DNA of 64,000 nt from Paraphysomonas bandaiensis (lineage: Eukaryota; Chrysophyceae), in contig CBFFRP010000064.1 in assembly GCA_965644295.1 (NCBI GenBank), forward strand, positions 184,144 to 248,143, in the 5' to 3' direction. The notes beneath the pieces are model-generated. The model saw nothing but the letters and a program-made list of their open reading frames with translations. It did no database searches and had not been told where the DNA came from. The translations under genes were made by a program, and so were the position numbers. Positions 1-12,846 of the stretch are shown here, in pieces. How positions within the stretch are numbered: position 1 is the stretch's first letter; each line of letters starts with the position of its first letter.

Positions 1-582
1 GTTAAGCTACAGCTCTGCAGTACAAAGCCACTAAGCACACACGCACCCACCGTCATCTTATATTTCTCCTCAGTGAGGTCCTGCATATCTTTTTCTGTCT
101 GATATAAGTAGAGCAACAGCGATGACTTTTGCAGTACTTGAAATATGGCAGTGTCAGTTTTTGGCCTACAATATTTTTCCACAATATATTATCGTGAAAT
201 ATGGTATGATATTCCAGTGCCGTAATCGACATCTTGTGTAGGTGATTGGTTTTGTTCATGGTAATGAAACGATATTTTACAATATATTGCTGTATCTTGG
301 TTTCGTCCTTCTTCGCGGTATGAAGTTCAAACGATCTTAGCTTCGTTCAATTTTATAACTTTAAATGTATTATAACCCTTAGATAATTAATACTCTTTGT
401 GATGATAAAAAACCTTTAACTTCGGGTGAAATAACTTAATTATAATGGTAAAATAGTACTTATCACAAAAAAAAGCAACCGCTTCATATCAACAACGACT
501 GCAGCTCTCAAGGTATCACATTCCAAGAATATATAGAAATTTCATCACACATTAGCACAACTTATATATTATATAGTAGACA
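1..582. other. AT-rich non-coding stretch, no gene seen
   Basis: No open frame here has codon structure, splice signals or a recognisable motif. It lies downstream of the small membrane-protein gene that ends at 583 on the minus strand, so its right end probably holds that gene's 3' UTR. It could also be the flank of a gene outside the window. Confidence 0.5.
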
Positions 583-1310
583 TTAAAAAATACGCATGTA
601 ATCTGTAAACGTTTTCAGTATGGCAAATACATTGCGATTCTGCGTATTATCTGGCTCAACTTCATCTGAGCTCTCTCTCCGTACAAGTGCCTCTAAAGCA
701 TCAGCTTGCTGACCATCAAAGGTGTTATAATCACAAAGCGGCTCATCTAGAGTCGTCCTCGCACTACTCGTGCTCTCCATACCCGATGACAGCCCAGATA
801 GACTCTCTTTCGCTCTAGGAAACTGTCCCGCACTGATTCCAGCTGTCTGTTCGGCATCTGCTCCATAAACACTACGCACCAAATTGAATGAAAATAAAAT
901 ACATCCGAGCCCCACCCCAAAAGCAAACGTTAGCTCTACTATGACGATGATGAGCACTGTGGCGTATCCGAGAGTGGTCTAGTGAATTAGTTAGTACAGT
1001 GTATATATAGTTATGCAGTGTGTATGTATGTCTGTATAGATGGGCAGTACACGTATGGGTATACTTATAGATATGCAGTGTGTATGTGTGTCTGTATAGG
1101 TGTGAGTATAGTGTACAGTGTGTGTATATACGTTAAGGGCATATGTATGTATAGAGATGCATGTGTGTGTATATGTATGTATAGCTACGTGTATGTATGT
1201 ATGTATGTGTATGTATGTGTGTGTGTGTGTGTTACCTCAGCTGATGTGATTGGAAGCATAGACAAAGAGAGGAGAAGGAAGAATGGACGACATGGTGATG
1301 AACTAACCAT
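583..1310 (-). CDS. Small protein with signal peptide and one TM segment, two exons, unknown function
   Basis: Two-exon model on the minus strand: exon 1 is 1310-1236 and exon 2 is 978-583, 156 residues in all. Exon 1 encodes a classic signal peptide with a leucine-rich core (FFLLLSLSMLP) and a likely cleavage after ITSA. Donor GAG|gtaaca and acceptor ctag|ACC join two phase-0 exons. Exon 2 begins with a few lumenal residues, then a strongly hydrophobic segment (VLIIVIVELTFAFGVGLG), then an acidic Ser/Thr-rich tail of about 90 residues. The 257-nt intron is mostly a TG microsatellite, unusually long for this window. I do not recognise the family. What is seen is a small single-pass endomembrane or surface protein; any function is unknown. 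The joined frame supports the model, but exon 1 is short and not independently confirmed. Confidence 0.55.
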
Positions 1311-1934
1311 CAGGAGAGATACAGTGATGAGCTCTTGGCTCTAGTATGATATAATGATGACTGTCTCTCTATATATATGTATGTATATGTGTGTGGTATA
1401 TGTGTATATATACATACACAGTCAGACATACTGCTCTATAGAGAATATACTCACCAGCAGCAGTACACCACCAATACACGGGAGTCTAACGGGAGTTATA
1501 GGACTCTACTTCTACTTACGGGAGAGTCGAACGGGTAGTTAACAGTCTCCTACTTACGGGAGAGTCTAACGGGAAGCCTAACGGGAGTCTATCACTCCCA
1601 CTATCCGTATCGCTCTTATTTCACCGTTTCACTGACTGTTTCTATTTTTCCATAACAGTCACACGTATGTATGTAGAGCAGCAGCATCATATAGAAACAT
1701 ACGCATCACTCTCTTCAAGCCTAACCTCTCGAACATATCATCAAACACTATCTCAGTAACATCTTTATAACCCTCTTACGAATCTATTGCATTACTCAAC
1801 ACTCTTATCTTCACTTGAACAACAAGTGCTGCATGCATTGCAATATAATCTAACTATACATAGATATATACACATATATATACACACATCTCAACCACCG
1901 CAAACTCATCTGTCAATAACACCTTATCATAAAC
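1311..1934. promoter_or_regulatory. Divergent 5'-5' spacer with TGTA microsatellite and ACGGGAGTCTA repeats
   Basis: The spacer lies between two genes that point away from each other, so it probably holds both promoters. At about 1375-1420 and 1660-1675 it contains tatgtatgt/tacatac runs. At about 1478-1595 there are at least five imperfect copies of an acgggagtcta-like unit. No TATA box is convincing. Confidence 0.4.
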
Positions 1935-2614
1935 ATGTCAATAACCAACAGTCTCTCTGCAACAATGATCGGTCATGGCAAATCAGATGCTGATCGTCAT
2001 CATGCGGTTCGTCAAAACTTTCGTAAGGAAGCACTGCGTATAAGTGAACACACATCACAGCAGCATCACAGTAGAAGAGATAAACTTATGCAAATACAGT
2101 ATCCTGAAACCATTAATCGAATGTGTTCATCTCGTCAACAAAACACTCGTTCAGAGGTGAAAGATACGAATACATCACAAAGTTCAAGGCCTCCATCAGT
2201 CCGACGAGGTATACAGCTGAATACAGCAATACACTCTTGTTCATAGCTTACTGTTAATATAATGCAGCACAAATGGAGAGTGAATTCTTAGCACAACATT
2301 CTTCTAATTTAAAGAATGAGTACATGATGAATAGCCGAAAGAAAAGGTTCAATCGGTCGAGTGGTTCTCAGGCGGTTGTCAACGATGTATGTATCTTTGT
2401 ATACCTCGAATAGTATGTACTCATGATTTTTTCCTTGCAGATATTAACTGGTAGAGCTCCAGCTGCTAAAGAGCCAATATTTCCCCAGAATCCATCTCAT
2501 CAGCAGGTTCTAATGATCACAGGAAAGTTGAAAATGCCCGATGCGAATGTGCTTCCACCAGACATACCCAAACCAAAGAAGTGGTTAGGCAACGACCGAG
2601 GATGGGAAACGTGA
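1935..2614 (+). CDS. Basic, low-complexity protein, three exons, unknown function
   Basis: Exons 1935-2208, 2268-2386 and 2441-2614 join in frame (phases 1 and 0) with GT...AG introns of 59 and 54 nt, giving 188 residues. The first exon is rich in His, Arg, Ser and Gln. The second is basic with a RKKRF cluster. The third ends in a Pro/Lys-rich segment (LPPDIPKPKKW) that looks more conserved than the rest. No signal peptide, membrane span or zinc site is visible. It is divergent from the gene at 583-1310 and convergent with the IQ/B-box gene. The exact agreement of two intron phases makes this a real gene; the family is not recognised. Confidence 0.65.
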
Positions 2615-3688
2615 TGCAATTTCACCTTTCCGTTTATGACAAAAATAATAGTGTTGGTTGTTTTACTCTTGTGTCATAATCTTTGCTAACATCTATATCT
2701 ATCATATACGTTTGTTTCACATATGTATTCTGTTTCTGATGCATTCAAGCTAATAAGAAGAGTCGGATTGTGAATGATCAGCATTAGAATATATTTCGTT
2801 TTAACTATAATGGTATTCTTCCCCGTTAGTCATTTTGAGAATATTTTATTGTTTCTATGAACGTGTCTACTACGAACTCTGAGTATAAAGAGAACTAGAT
2901 ATAATTCTCGTAGTCAATAGGCACTTTGTAAACACCTGTGACAAATATAGATGAAATAAACGAAAATGTGAAACAAAGCTATGAGAACTGGTTAGCATCA
3001 GCATTTGCTCATTTGCGGCTCATAGGTACTCATTCCGATGAAAAAAGTAGAATTGTTGTGTTGATACACTGCTAATACCTAACACTGGATGATGTATGAG
3101 AGTTCACACCATCAGCTTGGGTAAATAAAACATTTGTACCATACCCCATATCAGCTTGTGTTGTAAGTAACATTGATTAAAATAAATTATGGTCTGGCTT
3201 TAACATAACAGTAGCAATATTGATGCAATTTAGTGCCGGTTGACCAGCTGATGGAATTTAGTGCCGGTTGACCAGTCAATGCATTGCTCCCTTGCCTTGG
3301 TAACTATTTATGAATTTAAGTGAGGCAGTCGCGTTCGACTGGCTGATAACTAAAGTTCGACTGAATGGAACTTGACATACATAATACTAAAGTATCTATT
3401 GTAACGTTAATGTCAGTTATATAACTATATATAATATATTATATATCAGTGAAACAATGATGCATTGGATGCAGCTCTTGCATATATATTTTAACAAAGC
3501 CGTATTAGTCTATCGAATAGTGAATGAATACTTCTAATTGTTCCTATAAACGTGTCTATATCTAATATAATAGTCTATATCTGAAACAAGTCGTTGATGT
3601 AGTGAATGTAGCAATAGAGGTGTAAGAGTCAGAACTAGTGCTTAACTCTGACATCCTACTATTTGATACTACGAAAGCTATATATATT

Positions 3689-3868
3689 GAAAGTCTTATT
3701 ATTAGCAATAGGCGTTAAAAACCTGCACCAACTTAGTAGCTAGATGAATGCTAGACAAACTAGTTAGACCTCTACCTGTAACTAATCAGAACACAATTTT
3801 TTTCCTACTTTTTAACGCTACGGAAGCTGCTTGTGCGTCGCCGCAAGCACCAAGGTGAGACCACTTCC
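3689..3868. repeat. Dispersed repeat A, copy 1
   Basis: About 180 nt here match 32818-33003 at roughly 75 percent by eye. The best-kept part is the last 50 nt (cgcaagcaccaaggtg), which also recurs at 4144-4199. It is likely a decayed non-coding mobile element; no ORF or terminal repeat is visible. Confidence 0.6.
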
Positions 3869-4143
3869 AGCCCAATACCCCGATTACCCTTCAGGTGGGC
3901 CCTGTCCCGGATGCCCTTGAGATGGGCCCATTTCCGGATGCCTGTTTATTCGTCAGGGCCCAAAGACGTCTACACAAGTGACACTTATTGGTGTCCCTTG
4001 TACCACACAAGCATTCGGCTATGAGTGGGCAGAAGAATATCTGCTGACTATGTTTGCGGCTCACGTTAGTTTCTCAGAGAAATAACTCCGGTACTTATCC
4101 CCCAGAACACCACGAAAAGGTGCGAGTCCGACTTTGTTGAGGG

Positions 4144-4199
4144 ACTACGAAAGCTGTTTGTGAGTCACCGCAAATACCAAAGTGCAACCACTTTCGCTC
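4144..4199. repeat. Dispersed repeat A, partial third copy
   Basis: This carries the same core as 3820-3868 and 32948-33003 (cgaaagctgtttgtg, then accgcaa, then accactttcgc). It is in the same orientation as the neighbouring copy and about 310 nt away from it. Confidence 0.55.
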
Positions 4200-4890
4200 T
4201 ATAACTCAAAGCAAACGCAGTGAGCATGCAGAATGTTGCTATACTTGACATCTGCTGACTTTATGGTTTTTGAATCCTTAATATGAACAGCCCGGATGTT
4301 TTACATTTTAGAAGGCAGTCCACAAGAAAGTAGAATTCTATGAAGTCAAAAAATAAGAAAGCTCCAGCGGTGATGTACTAACTATGTATAATGGTGTAGG
4401 AGAAAAAGTGCAAAGAAAAGAAGAATGTCGTCGACATTGGTGACAACATATCCGACGACGACCCTGCGGAAGTGGTATACCTCGAAGGCGCACGAGAAGA
4501 CGAGAAGGGTAAGTAATATATGCTTTTCTTTCATTACAAAAGTTTTCAAATAAGTTATGCTGCTTTCAAATAAGATGAAGCATGACTTCAAGATACAACA
4601 GAGGTTCGCCATACCAATACCTATTCACGTTAGCCGGATCTAAGCATGATGGTAACGGGGAGTCTCTTGATAATAGTATCGTAGTAGAAGTTAGAGTCGT
4701 ACACAAATATTGAATACAAACTATATATGCGAAGGGAGCAGCAAATGATGTCTTCCTGTGATCTACCGTATCGACAAAGCAAGCCATATAGAAAGCCAAA
4801 CACAAATGCAGAGCAACAATATATATACATCAACAACCAAGTATTATTATATAATAACGTACAATGACACATAAAATACGTATACACAGA

Positions 4891-7800
4891 CTATTTTCTG
4901 CCTTTCTTCTTCTTAGCAGATTTTTCCTTCGCCATTCTAGCTATTTTTCTTTGAGTTTCCGCAAACTCCTTACGCTTAGCTTCGGCCTCCACTTCTATTT
5001 CCCGCTTAGCATCCACAGACTTCGGAACTTCATAAGTGGCTTCGTTGGTAGCAAGATGAACGTAGTAAGGTTTGTTTTTAAGAGCATCAAACCTCTCCTC
5101 CCATTCCCCTGCTTCAGCTGCGAGTTCGTCTCTAGTCATCTTCCTTTCCCTGGCGCGCCTGTTCTCTTTCTCCTCGTCAGTTGCCTCCCACAGCTCTCCC
5201 GGAATGCGGTCCTCTGGATTCTTCCATTTCTTGATAAGTCCAGTTCCACCGCTCTTCGGCCCACTCTTGCCTGCCTTGCCACCTGTATCAACAGACGCCA
5301 TATCTGACACTCCAGCATCTTCCATCAATAGATTTTTCGCCCACGCAGTCTTGAGTGCGTATAACTCAGCCCTCTTGCTCCACTTTTTCGCACCAATCAT
5401 GAAGCCCAACCGCTTACTAGAAGTTGCTTTCTTTTTCGCCCTCTCTGTCAAGTACTGGTAATACATCAAGTAACCTTGCAGGATCGTCTGGGTGACTACA
5501 TTGCCGGTCACATAGTCAAACAACAACAACTTTCCCTTATAGTACCACTTATACGGCTCTCCTGGATAGCACGGTACTAGATACATCAAGCTATTTCTAC
5601 GATCCTTAAACCTCCACCTCCTGTTAAAGCTTACTTTATCGGATTCCACTTTGGTAACCACAAAGAAGCATTGCTGAATGCGTATATACATGCCCCGTCT
5701 TAAGAATGAAGTCATGTCCATATTAATCTCATGCTCCTTCTCACCCTGCTTCATGAACAATCTTCCGGGAAGTCTAAAACCGCCCCGCTTTACTTGATCA
5801 GCAAGTTCAGCAGGAGTGCCTACAGCGAAACCTGTACGAGGCACCCCCTTGCGGCTCTGTGGGATGACAGGCGTATCAGGTTGCATCTTACTATACTTAT
5901 GAAGATAACCCCAGTCGTCACAATTGCGCCAAACATACTCACGCAAACGCTGACGGATAAATATATTGTGTCTTCCAAGCACTCGCTCTTCTAAAGTATC
6001 TGAGGCAAGTTGAGGCGTGAACCCAAACACATTGCGTATCCTATACAGAAAAGTCTTTCTATATTTAAAGTCTTCATACTTCCTTAACCTCGCCATTTTT
6101 CTGATCTTTAACCGCTTTTCCTTCATATGGGCCCTGCCTTGGCACCCACCCACTATCATTCTCCACCAAGACTGGATCTTAATCGCACTGCGTATCTTCC
6201 TCTCCATTGCCTTGCGAGCGTAGGCTTGCGCAACCTTTTCTATTCGTTTTTGCAATCTCTGCTCAAACATTGCGCGTTCGAACTTCTTGTGCATATCGGG
6301 GGTGTAATACGGCAACTTCTCGGCCTTGTGTTTACTAAAAGGCCCTCCTATCGAGTGAAAACCAATTAAGCACTTATTGCAATATATCTGGTCACAGTCT
6401 GCACAACGATACGAGGCTGCCCGCCATTGACATTCCTCACAGACTTGCACCAAACTCGCATATCTATGGTCGGTATCAAGGCGTTGATTAAGTGCCTGTC
6501 CAACAAGATAAGCCTCCCGAGTACCGTCTCTTAAGGCAGCCGTCGTATTTTTCTTGCCACCCGTTTCCGAGGAAATGGTGTTCTCATGCAGGTGAATATA
6601 ACACGAGTCACACAAAAGGCCTCGGTCGCCTTTTATTAACTCCATCACCGATCGTCGCTTGGGCTTCCGCAAGGAGCACGTCATACAGCTCTTAGTAGCC
6701 ATCTGGAATTGGCAGAGAGAGCACTTCTGAATTATGGCATATGAATGCTTTGTCTTCTTCCCCTTGCAATGAAAAGTGGAAAAGCAGTTTCTACACATCG
6801 AGTCCTCACACTCCAAACAGTTCACTTCTGCAGGTACCTCTTCGCAATTACCACACATTACTACGAACTCTAGTTTAGGCGCTGGAAGCGGGATTTCAAG
6901 ACAGTCATATTTTCCAAGAATCTTCGGTTTGGTGTATGTCGACACTCGAGTCTTTGGATTGTGCCAGTACGGCTCACCCTTGTGAGGAATGTACTTCACA
7001 ATGGTAACTTGAGCTATTTTCACAGCCATCTGCCAATGCAAATACGATCGCACTAATCGTTGTAAAGAGGAGACCGCACTATGCACTCGTAACACTGCAT
7101 CTGCTTGAGATTTCTCTATTTTCCTTCTCATCACATGTACGCGTGCCAACTTACGACGAACTAACTGTTGCATAGGAACTATAATTGCTGATACTCTTGC
7201 ATAGGCTTCACTGTGCATCCATGCCACAACCCCCTCCATCCATGGTTCAGTTTCAGATGCCATAAAAAGCATTAAAAGCATTGCAAGCCCTGTACAGCCA
7301 GAATTCTTTGTCAAATTCTCAGTCGGTAGTAAATATTTAGCAATGGCGGTTCGTATAGTCGATTTTTCCTTTTTTCCTCGCAGCGAAGATCTCACACGTC
7401 CATCAGGCGTCGTCGGTGGAGAACCAGCCTTCATAAGTGCATCTGATGACTCCTGGCGCTTGAGGCTTCCATCAAGATCACCATGAGAGCTGATAGTTGT
7501 AGTTCGTCGAATAACAGGATGGGCGCGACCGACGACAGGGGTGGAGTGGGATGATCCTTCATCTTCGGTCTTAAGGCCATCTACCCCTCCCGGTAAAATT
7601 TGTAAACAAAACTCCCCTAAGCCTTTCAAAAACGCACTAAATTCGGAAAATATTAACACATTTCCGCCAGCAGTGCCTCGGAATTTGTTAAAAAATATAT
7701 CAATTTCTGTCGGGGAAACTTTTCTATCTACCTTCGGCATATCAACAATACCAATTTTAATGGCATTTAAAATCATTAAGTTGGTGGATGCAGAACCCTT

Positions 7801-10800
7801 CTTCACTTTCTCTTCTTTCTGTGGCGTTTTCTTGTCTTTTCGTTCAACGGCATAGACCGCATCTAATTTAGCTATCAACTTCTGAGCATTAGAGGAATCA
7901 ATTCTATTCGATGTCAACAATTCTGGGTCTGTCCTGCCTTTCTTTCCAAGTGCACTTACGAATAGTGCCTGTGGGGGACCATAACAAGGGCAGTGGTACC
8001 CGCACAAAACCCGCGGTCTATATCCTATTTCCCTTGCCATCGTCTCCTTCAAAATCATGAGCTCTACAGCGCTCATGACTCGGAGTGTTGTTAACGCAGC
8101 GCTAGCATTTCCATCATCACGTAGTCGTAGTAGATCCTTGCGCTCTCGGAGAAACATTCTACCTAGATACTTCCTCCCCAGTCTTTGTATCTTCGTTACA
8201 TGCTTGCGATACATCCGCTCGAGAAGAACAGTCTTGCGTGCCCTCATTCCCAAAACAATTGCACTAAGTGTTCTATTTAATATATCCATTGCACAGTTCT
8301 TCTGGATCATGGCCTGCACAAGGCGCCTAGCAGCTCTTCGTCGCCAATAGCACTGTATTACAATAGCCATGCGCCGCCAGAGTTCTTTCCGCATCGTGTG
8401 TCTATAAAAACGTTACCCAGAGCAAAATTCATCAGTACAAGGAATTACCTTCTTCGATGACCCCTAAATACCTTCTGGATCAAGATTGCCGACTTTTCCC
8501 GGCGCTCTCTCTTCTCGTAAACTCGTCGCACCCTCATATGAACAAGCATAACTAGAGTTCGTTTTCTCGTGCGATATCCCCTGTAATATCGCTGAATAGT
8601 ACGTGCCCTAACCCGTTCTATATTCAATAAGAATCTTGTGAGACAGACAGCTATGACGGCTACTATATGACTCACCGAACACATATCTGAAGGGCATCAT
8701 GTTTCGTAATGATTTCCGTATCCTTCTGTTAACCCTACTAATATTAAATTTGGACTCGCCTAATTTAATAACCTAGAAAAAATTACATCATTTACACATG
8801 CACGCATAATAAAAACCTTGTCTTTTAGTTTTTTCTTTTTCTTTTTCCTCCGCCTTTCTCTTTCTTCGCGTTTGCCACTCATTCTACCAAAATAGGCGCG
8901 CATTGCCATTCGCATGCGGACTTGAGCCTGGATAGTCGTAGCGGCGCGGTCTCTCTCAGCAGCCCGCCGTGCCCGTGCTAATGATAGGCGTCGATACTCC
9001 TTGCGCACAACGTGTCCCCTGTAAACGCGCTGAATATTACAAGCGTGCTTCATACGATTCCAGTACAGTAGTGACTGCAGTCTTGAGTGGATCGTATGGG
9101 CTCTGTAGGCGCGAGACACAGTAATGGCGGCACCATGGTGTCTATATTCCATCCGTTTCAACATCAACTTCTCTGCCTTGCTCAACTCCCACTGCCGCAC
9201 ATACTCAAGTTTCCTCAACAGGGTCACCTGTAGGCATGTATAAGAATACTAAACTAAAATACATCTGACATACCCTTCTCTTCGCTTTGTACATCCACCA
9301 CACACTTTGGATTTTGGTTCCTGAGATCCTGGCCCGCCGCTGATAATCGCGCAGCCATGCCACATAAGATCTAGCAAGCATTCCTCTCGCCCTCTTTTGT
9401 ATAGCCACCGCAGCAGCCCGGCGCTTCTCTTTAAGTACACGTTTCTGCCATTTCTTGAACCGTCGCCATGTGCGCACTATACGTCGGGCGTTAAAGTTTC
9501 TGAATGCCATTCGTTGCCGCTCATATTCTTCCTCTGCCTCTCGTTGCCGCTGAAGATTTAATCTAACTTCTCTAGCTTCCCGCCGTGCCAGCATACCACG
9601 CCCCACACGGACCATAAGCTCCCCAGCCTTCCTGCGCCGGTGCACACCCACCCGAGCTGCATACTCACGCCATGTATCCACTGCCACCCGCACTTTCAGC
9701 ATGTACATATAGTAGATTACCATTGACACTGCTTTGCCAAACTTGAGCTTGGCACTAAAAGTAGGATCGATATTTAGACCGATTTCGTCCAATAGACGGG
9801 AACGCCACTGGTCCATGAAAGCCTTGTCTTGGCGCCTTTTAGCATGTCTGCGGGCCATTTGCTGGTCATATTCCATTGCTGTAGACTCGAAAGCAACAAG
9901 CGCGTCACTAGCAGCAGCAGTGGCTTCTTGAAGTACAGGTGCATACACCTGCCGAAGAGGGCTCCCACTGTTTCCTTTTCCTGGCTTTCCAACATTCTCC
10001 TGTTGGCGCCATGCTACAGCTGCTGCTGCAGCTTCACTGGAGGCCACGCTAGATACGCTAGCATTTTCTTCCTCTTCTTCATAGGAAAGTGAATGGTACT
10101 GGTGTTGCCTGGTCTGCAGCGACTCTTTCTGCAAGGGTGATAGTGGGCGACCATCCAGCAAAGCAGTGAGGTCTGTCTGGAAGGGGTAACTAGAGATTCC
10201 TGGGGACTGCGGCCGAGTGACTGGACCGGAGAGGGACTCACTGTCATCATCACCCTCACGAGTAAAAAGACTAACGCGGTCCCGCTGCTTCTCCCTCCGC
10301 TGTTGTCGATCACGGACATCATCAAAATATGCGGTCGAAGAGTATGATACTTCCGGTGGACGGGACTCGATGGCAAACTCGTTCCGTTGCCGTGGCAGTT
10401 CGGTTGTCACATTCATACTTTTGAGTTTCGGGTTGGTTTCCATTCGCCTCGACTCACCAAGTCGCAACTGTCGCATCTGCTCGCGTATCGCCTGTTGGCC
10501 TAGCTTTGAATACAACTGCTTATCAGGGCCAATTGACTCGTAAGCGTGGAGTTTTGCGTTGTCAAGGTCATTGGGCGGGGGCAGTAGACTCGCCTTTTTG
10601 CGTGAACGAGGAGACAGCTGCTTTAGCAGTGGCAACCGAAGTCTATTCGCATGTACCTCTTCCCAATCGCGCATAAATTGCTTGATATGGCTTGGAACAT
10701 CCACATCATTCAAGTCTCTGCTTCCACTTTCCGAGCAAGTTTTCGAGTAGCTGACTGTACTTGGAGCAGACACAGACGACGCTCGTAGACCTTCCCTTTG

Positions 10801-11076
10801 TGCCTGATCAGAGAGTAGCTTGTATGTATTCACCCCCTTCTGTTGCTTAGAACCTCCAGTAGGTAATACTGTCTTAGATAGAGGGGTTGTACGTCTAGCT
10901 GAGTCCTCATTAGCAGCAGATTGAGGGTTGAGAGTGACAGTTCTTGACAGTTCATGTGGATTAATCTTCGTAACACTCTTACGGGACGATGAAGATGATT
11001 TAGAAAAGACTCCTCCACCTCTCTCGATAGTGTTTAAGGAAGATATGAGTGATGGGAGTGTGATTTCCTCATCCAT
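4891..11076 (-). CDS. Giant IQ-motif / B-box / WW protein, probably ciliary or cytoskeletal
   Basis: Five exons (11076-9274, 9227-8817, 8772-8676, 8617-8449, 8401-4891) join in frame to about 1996 residues. Residues 1-600 are low-complexity, then a long basic helical region carries at least eight IQ motifs, such as IQRVYRGHVVRK, IQRYYRGYRTRK and IQKVFRGHRRR, which bind calmodulin-type light chains. A stretch near residue 1060 (IDIFFNKFRG...FSEFSAFL) resembles the p25-alpha/TPPP fold. A WW-like segment sits near 1305 (EPYWHNPKT). Two B-box-like zinc fingers follow near 1343 (CGNCEEV...CLECEDSMC) and 1481 (CEECQWR...CADCDQIYC), and a second WW-like segment near 1940 (KPYYVHLATNEATYEVP). The tail is very lysine-rich. 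The start at 11076 was chosen because the ATG 42 nt upstream adds only weakly coding residues. Function is inferred: a calmodulin-regulated axonemal or cytoskeletal scaffold. Confidence 0.85.
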
Positions 11077-11800
11077 TAAGATGAGTTGATATTTAGATGA
11101 ATGAGACGTAGAATACACGTGATATAACTCCCCAAATAATCGGACACATCATAGGTCGATTGAGCCTATGTTTGAAGTAGAATAGTGGGGTCAGTTCGTG
11201 TGTATCATCTACAGGAGTGTGTATATATGTATGTATGTGAACATTAATGTGTACTGTTTCATATATACATACATACATGCGTACACCGTGCTGTATGTAC
11301 AGTACACTGTACACACTCCCTCTGGACGTTATATTTCACTTCACTCTTCACTTCTCATATATAAAGTACGTATTTTTGGTATTGGGGAAATTTGTGTACC
11401 AAAAATATGATTTTTCCCCAATTTCCGGATATTAGGGACACCTCGCCAACCGTATCTAACCACAGCGTATCTCTCCATAGTATATGGCATACCCCCACAG
11501 GCCAGTCGGTATACACTGGTGTCCAGTACACCATCAAACTGCAAGGCACCCCCCACCATATAAAAAACACGCACCTACCATGTTGTGGTCATAAGATCTC
11601 AATGAAGTCAGTGTGGTGTGAACCATAGTGGCCATTATACTATCGTCCCATCCCTCTCACTGTACCTCTACTTATACTTGTACTTATACTTGTACAGTAG
11701 ACTTGTACGGTGGACTTGTCGACTGATATCATATCACCTACCTCTTCCATCACATGACGTTACCTGCTATCTCCTACTAACCACAACACACGTATAACTC
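11077..11800. promoter_or_regulatory. Divergent spacer between the IQ/B-box gene and CK2 beta
   Basis: This 5'-5' spacer contains TATG/CATA runs at about 11220-11300, an acttgtacttat-type short repeat at 11667-11720, and several perfect tgtaca sites. No gene is supported; all open frames cross microsatellite sequence. Confidence 0.4.
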
Positions 11801-12846
11801 ATGAAAGCTTCCATTACAATAACTAAAAGTAACAATATGATTGAAGAAGACAGTGATAGCAGTGGAGATTCATCTGAATCAGGTGAAGAGCAGTCATGGA
11901 TCGAGTGGTTTGTTAGTTTACGTGGCAATGAGTTCTTTGCAACTATAGACGAGAGTTACATACAAGATAATTTCAATCTAACAGGATTAAGTACAATGGT
12001 GAGTGATAGTTTTAATGGAGTCATATGGTTATGATGATATGGGTTATCAGGTGCCGTATTATGAATATGCACTGGACCTTATCTTAGACTCGGAGCCTCC
12101 GTTAGGTACAATATAGCCGTTGTGTAACTCTAAATATACCTGTTACATGATGTGGTTTTCAGATTCCTTGCCAGAAGACAAGCAAGAGGTAGTGGAGACG
12201 GCTGCGGAGGTTCTGTATGGGTTAATACATGCAAGATACATCCTCACAAACAAGGGGATGCTTGCAATGGTATATTATATATTGTGTTTCGTGCTTGCCT
12301 TATCAGTTCTATGCTGCAGTACGAAAAATATCAGAACGCCGATTTTGGTCGCTGTCCGAGAGTGTACTGCCAAGGTCACCCTGGTCTGCCAGTGGGTCTC
12401 TCGGATTTGCCATGCAACTACTCCGTTAATATATTCTGTCCTCGGTGTCACGAACTGTACTACCCGAGGGCATCGAAGCATGCAAACATTGACGGCGCCT
12501 TCTTCGGCTCGACGTTTTCCCACCTCTTCCTCCTTCAGAACCCGGATCTAATTCCACCCAAGTACGCTCAATTCTAATTATATGCATGATATGTGTAATC
12601 GTGATGAACGCAACACAGACCACAGGAGTCATTCATGCCTCGCATATATGGCTTTAGAATAAATAAGGAGAGTGCGTATTACAAGCAAAGGTATGGTTTT
12701 GTGTCGATTTCACTACTTATAATGTTGGGATTCATAGAGAGAATCAAACTCAGGGGAAGAGAAGGATTGCTAACCCAGCTGTAGGGGCCACAAGCGGCAA
12801 AAAACAGAGCTCAAATACGACGACGCAGCCTACTTCACAAAAGTAA
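11801..12846 (+). CDS. CKB: Casein kinase II regulatory subunit beta
   Basis: Six exons (11801-11998, 12051-12105, 12163-12269, 12320-12561, 12619-12690, 12738-12846) join in frame to 260 residues. The acidic N-terminus leads into the family core SWIEWF, then [16 protein letters not shown], and later [12 protein letters not shown] and KYQNADFG. All four zinc cysteines are present (CPRVYC and CPRC). It is followed by the PRIYGFRI segment that precedes the tail. The protein dimerises through this zinc site and docks the CK2 catalytic subunits, setting substrate choice. Human CK2 beta has 215 residues; the extra length is a short N-terminal extension and a Ser/Thr/Gln/Lys tail. The last exon has an alternative acceptor at 12753 that would give a shorter end at 12784. 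I chose 12738 because it gives a 47-nt intron and a longer protein-like tail. Confidence 0.93.

Larger units (their letters stand above)
2615..4890. other. Long convergent spacer with decayed dispersed repeats
   Basis: No intact gene is supported. The stretch has a short tandem duplication at about 3225-3275 (atttagtgccggttgaccag twice, 26-27 nt apart) and two related dispersed-repeat copies listed separately. At 4402-4507 on the plus strand there is a short open stretch between an acceptor-like tag and a gtaagt donor. Its codons are rich in Lys, Glu and Asp and look protein-like, so it may be a stranded exon of a decayed gene or element. Its right end probably holds the 3' UTR of the minus-strand gene that ends at 4891. 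Confidence 0.45.

Noticed and set aside
4382-4887. Three overlapping minus-strand frames of 76-85 codons
   Set aside because: Mutually overlapping, Cys/Tyr/Leu-rich without motif; likely the 3' flank of the IQ/B-box gene and chance frames.
12275-12523. 82-codon minus frame within CK2 beta
   Set aside because: Antisense shadow of conserved CK2 beta exon 4.
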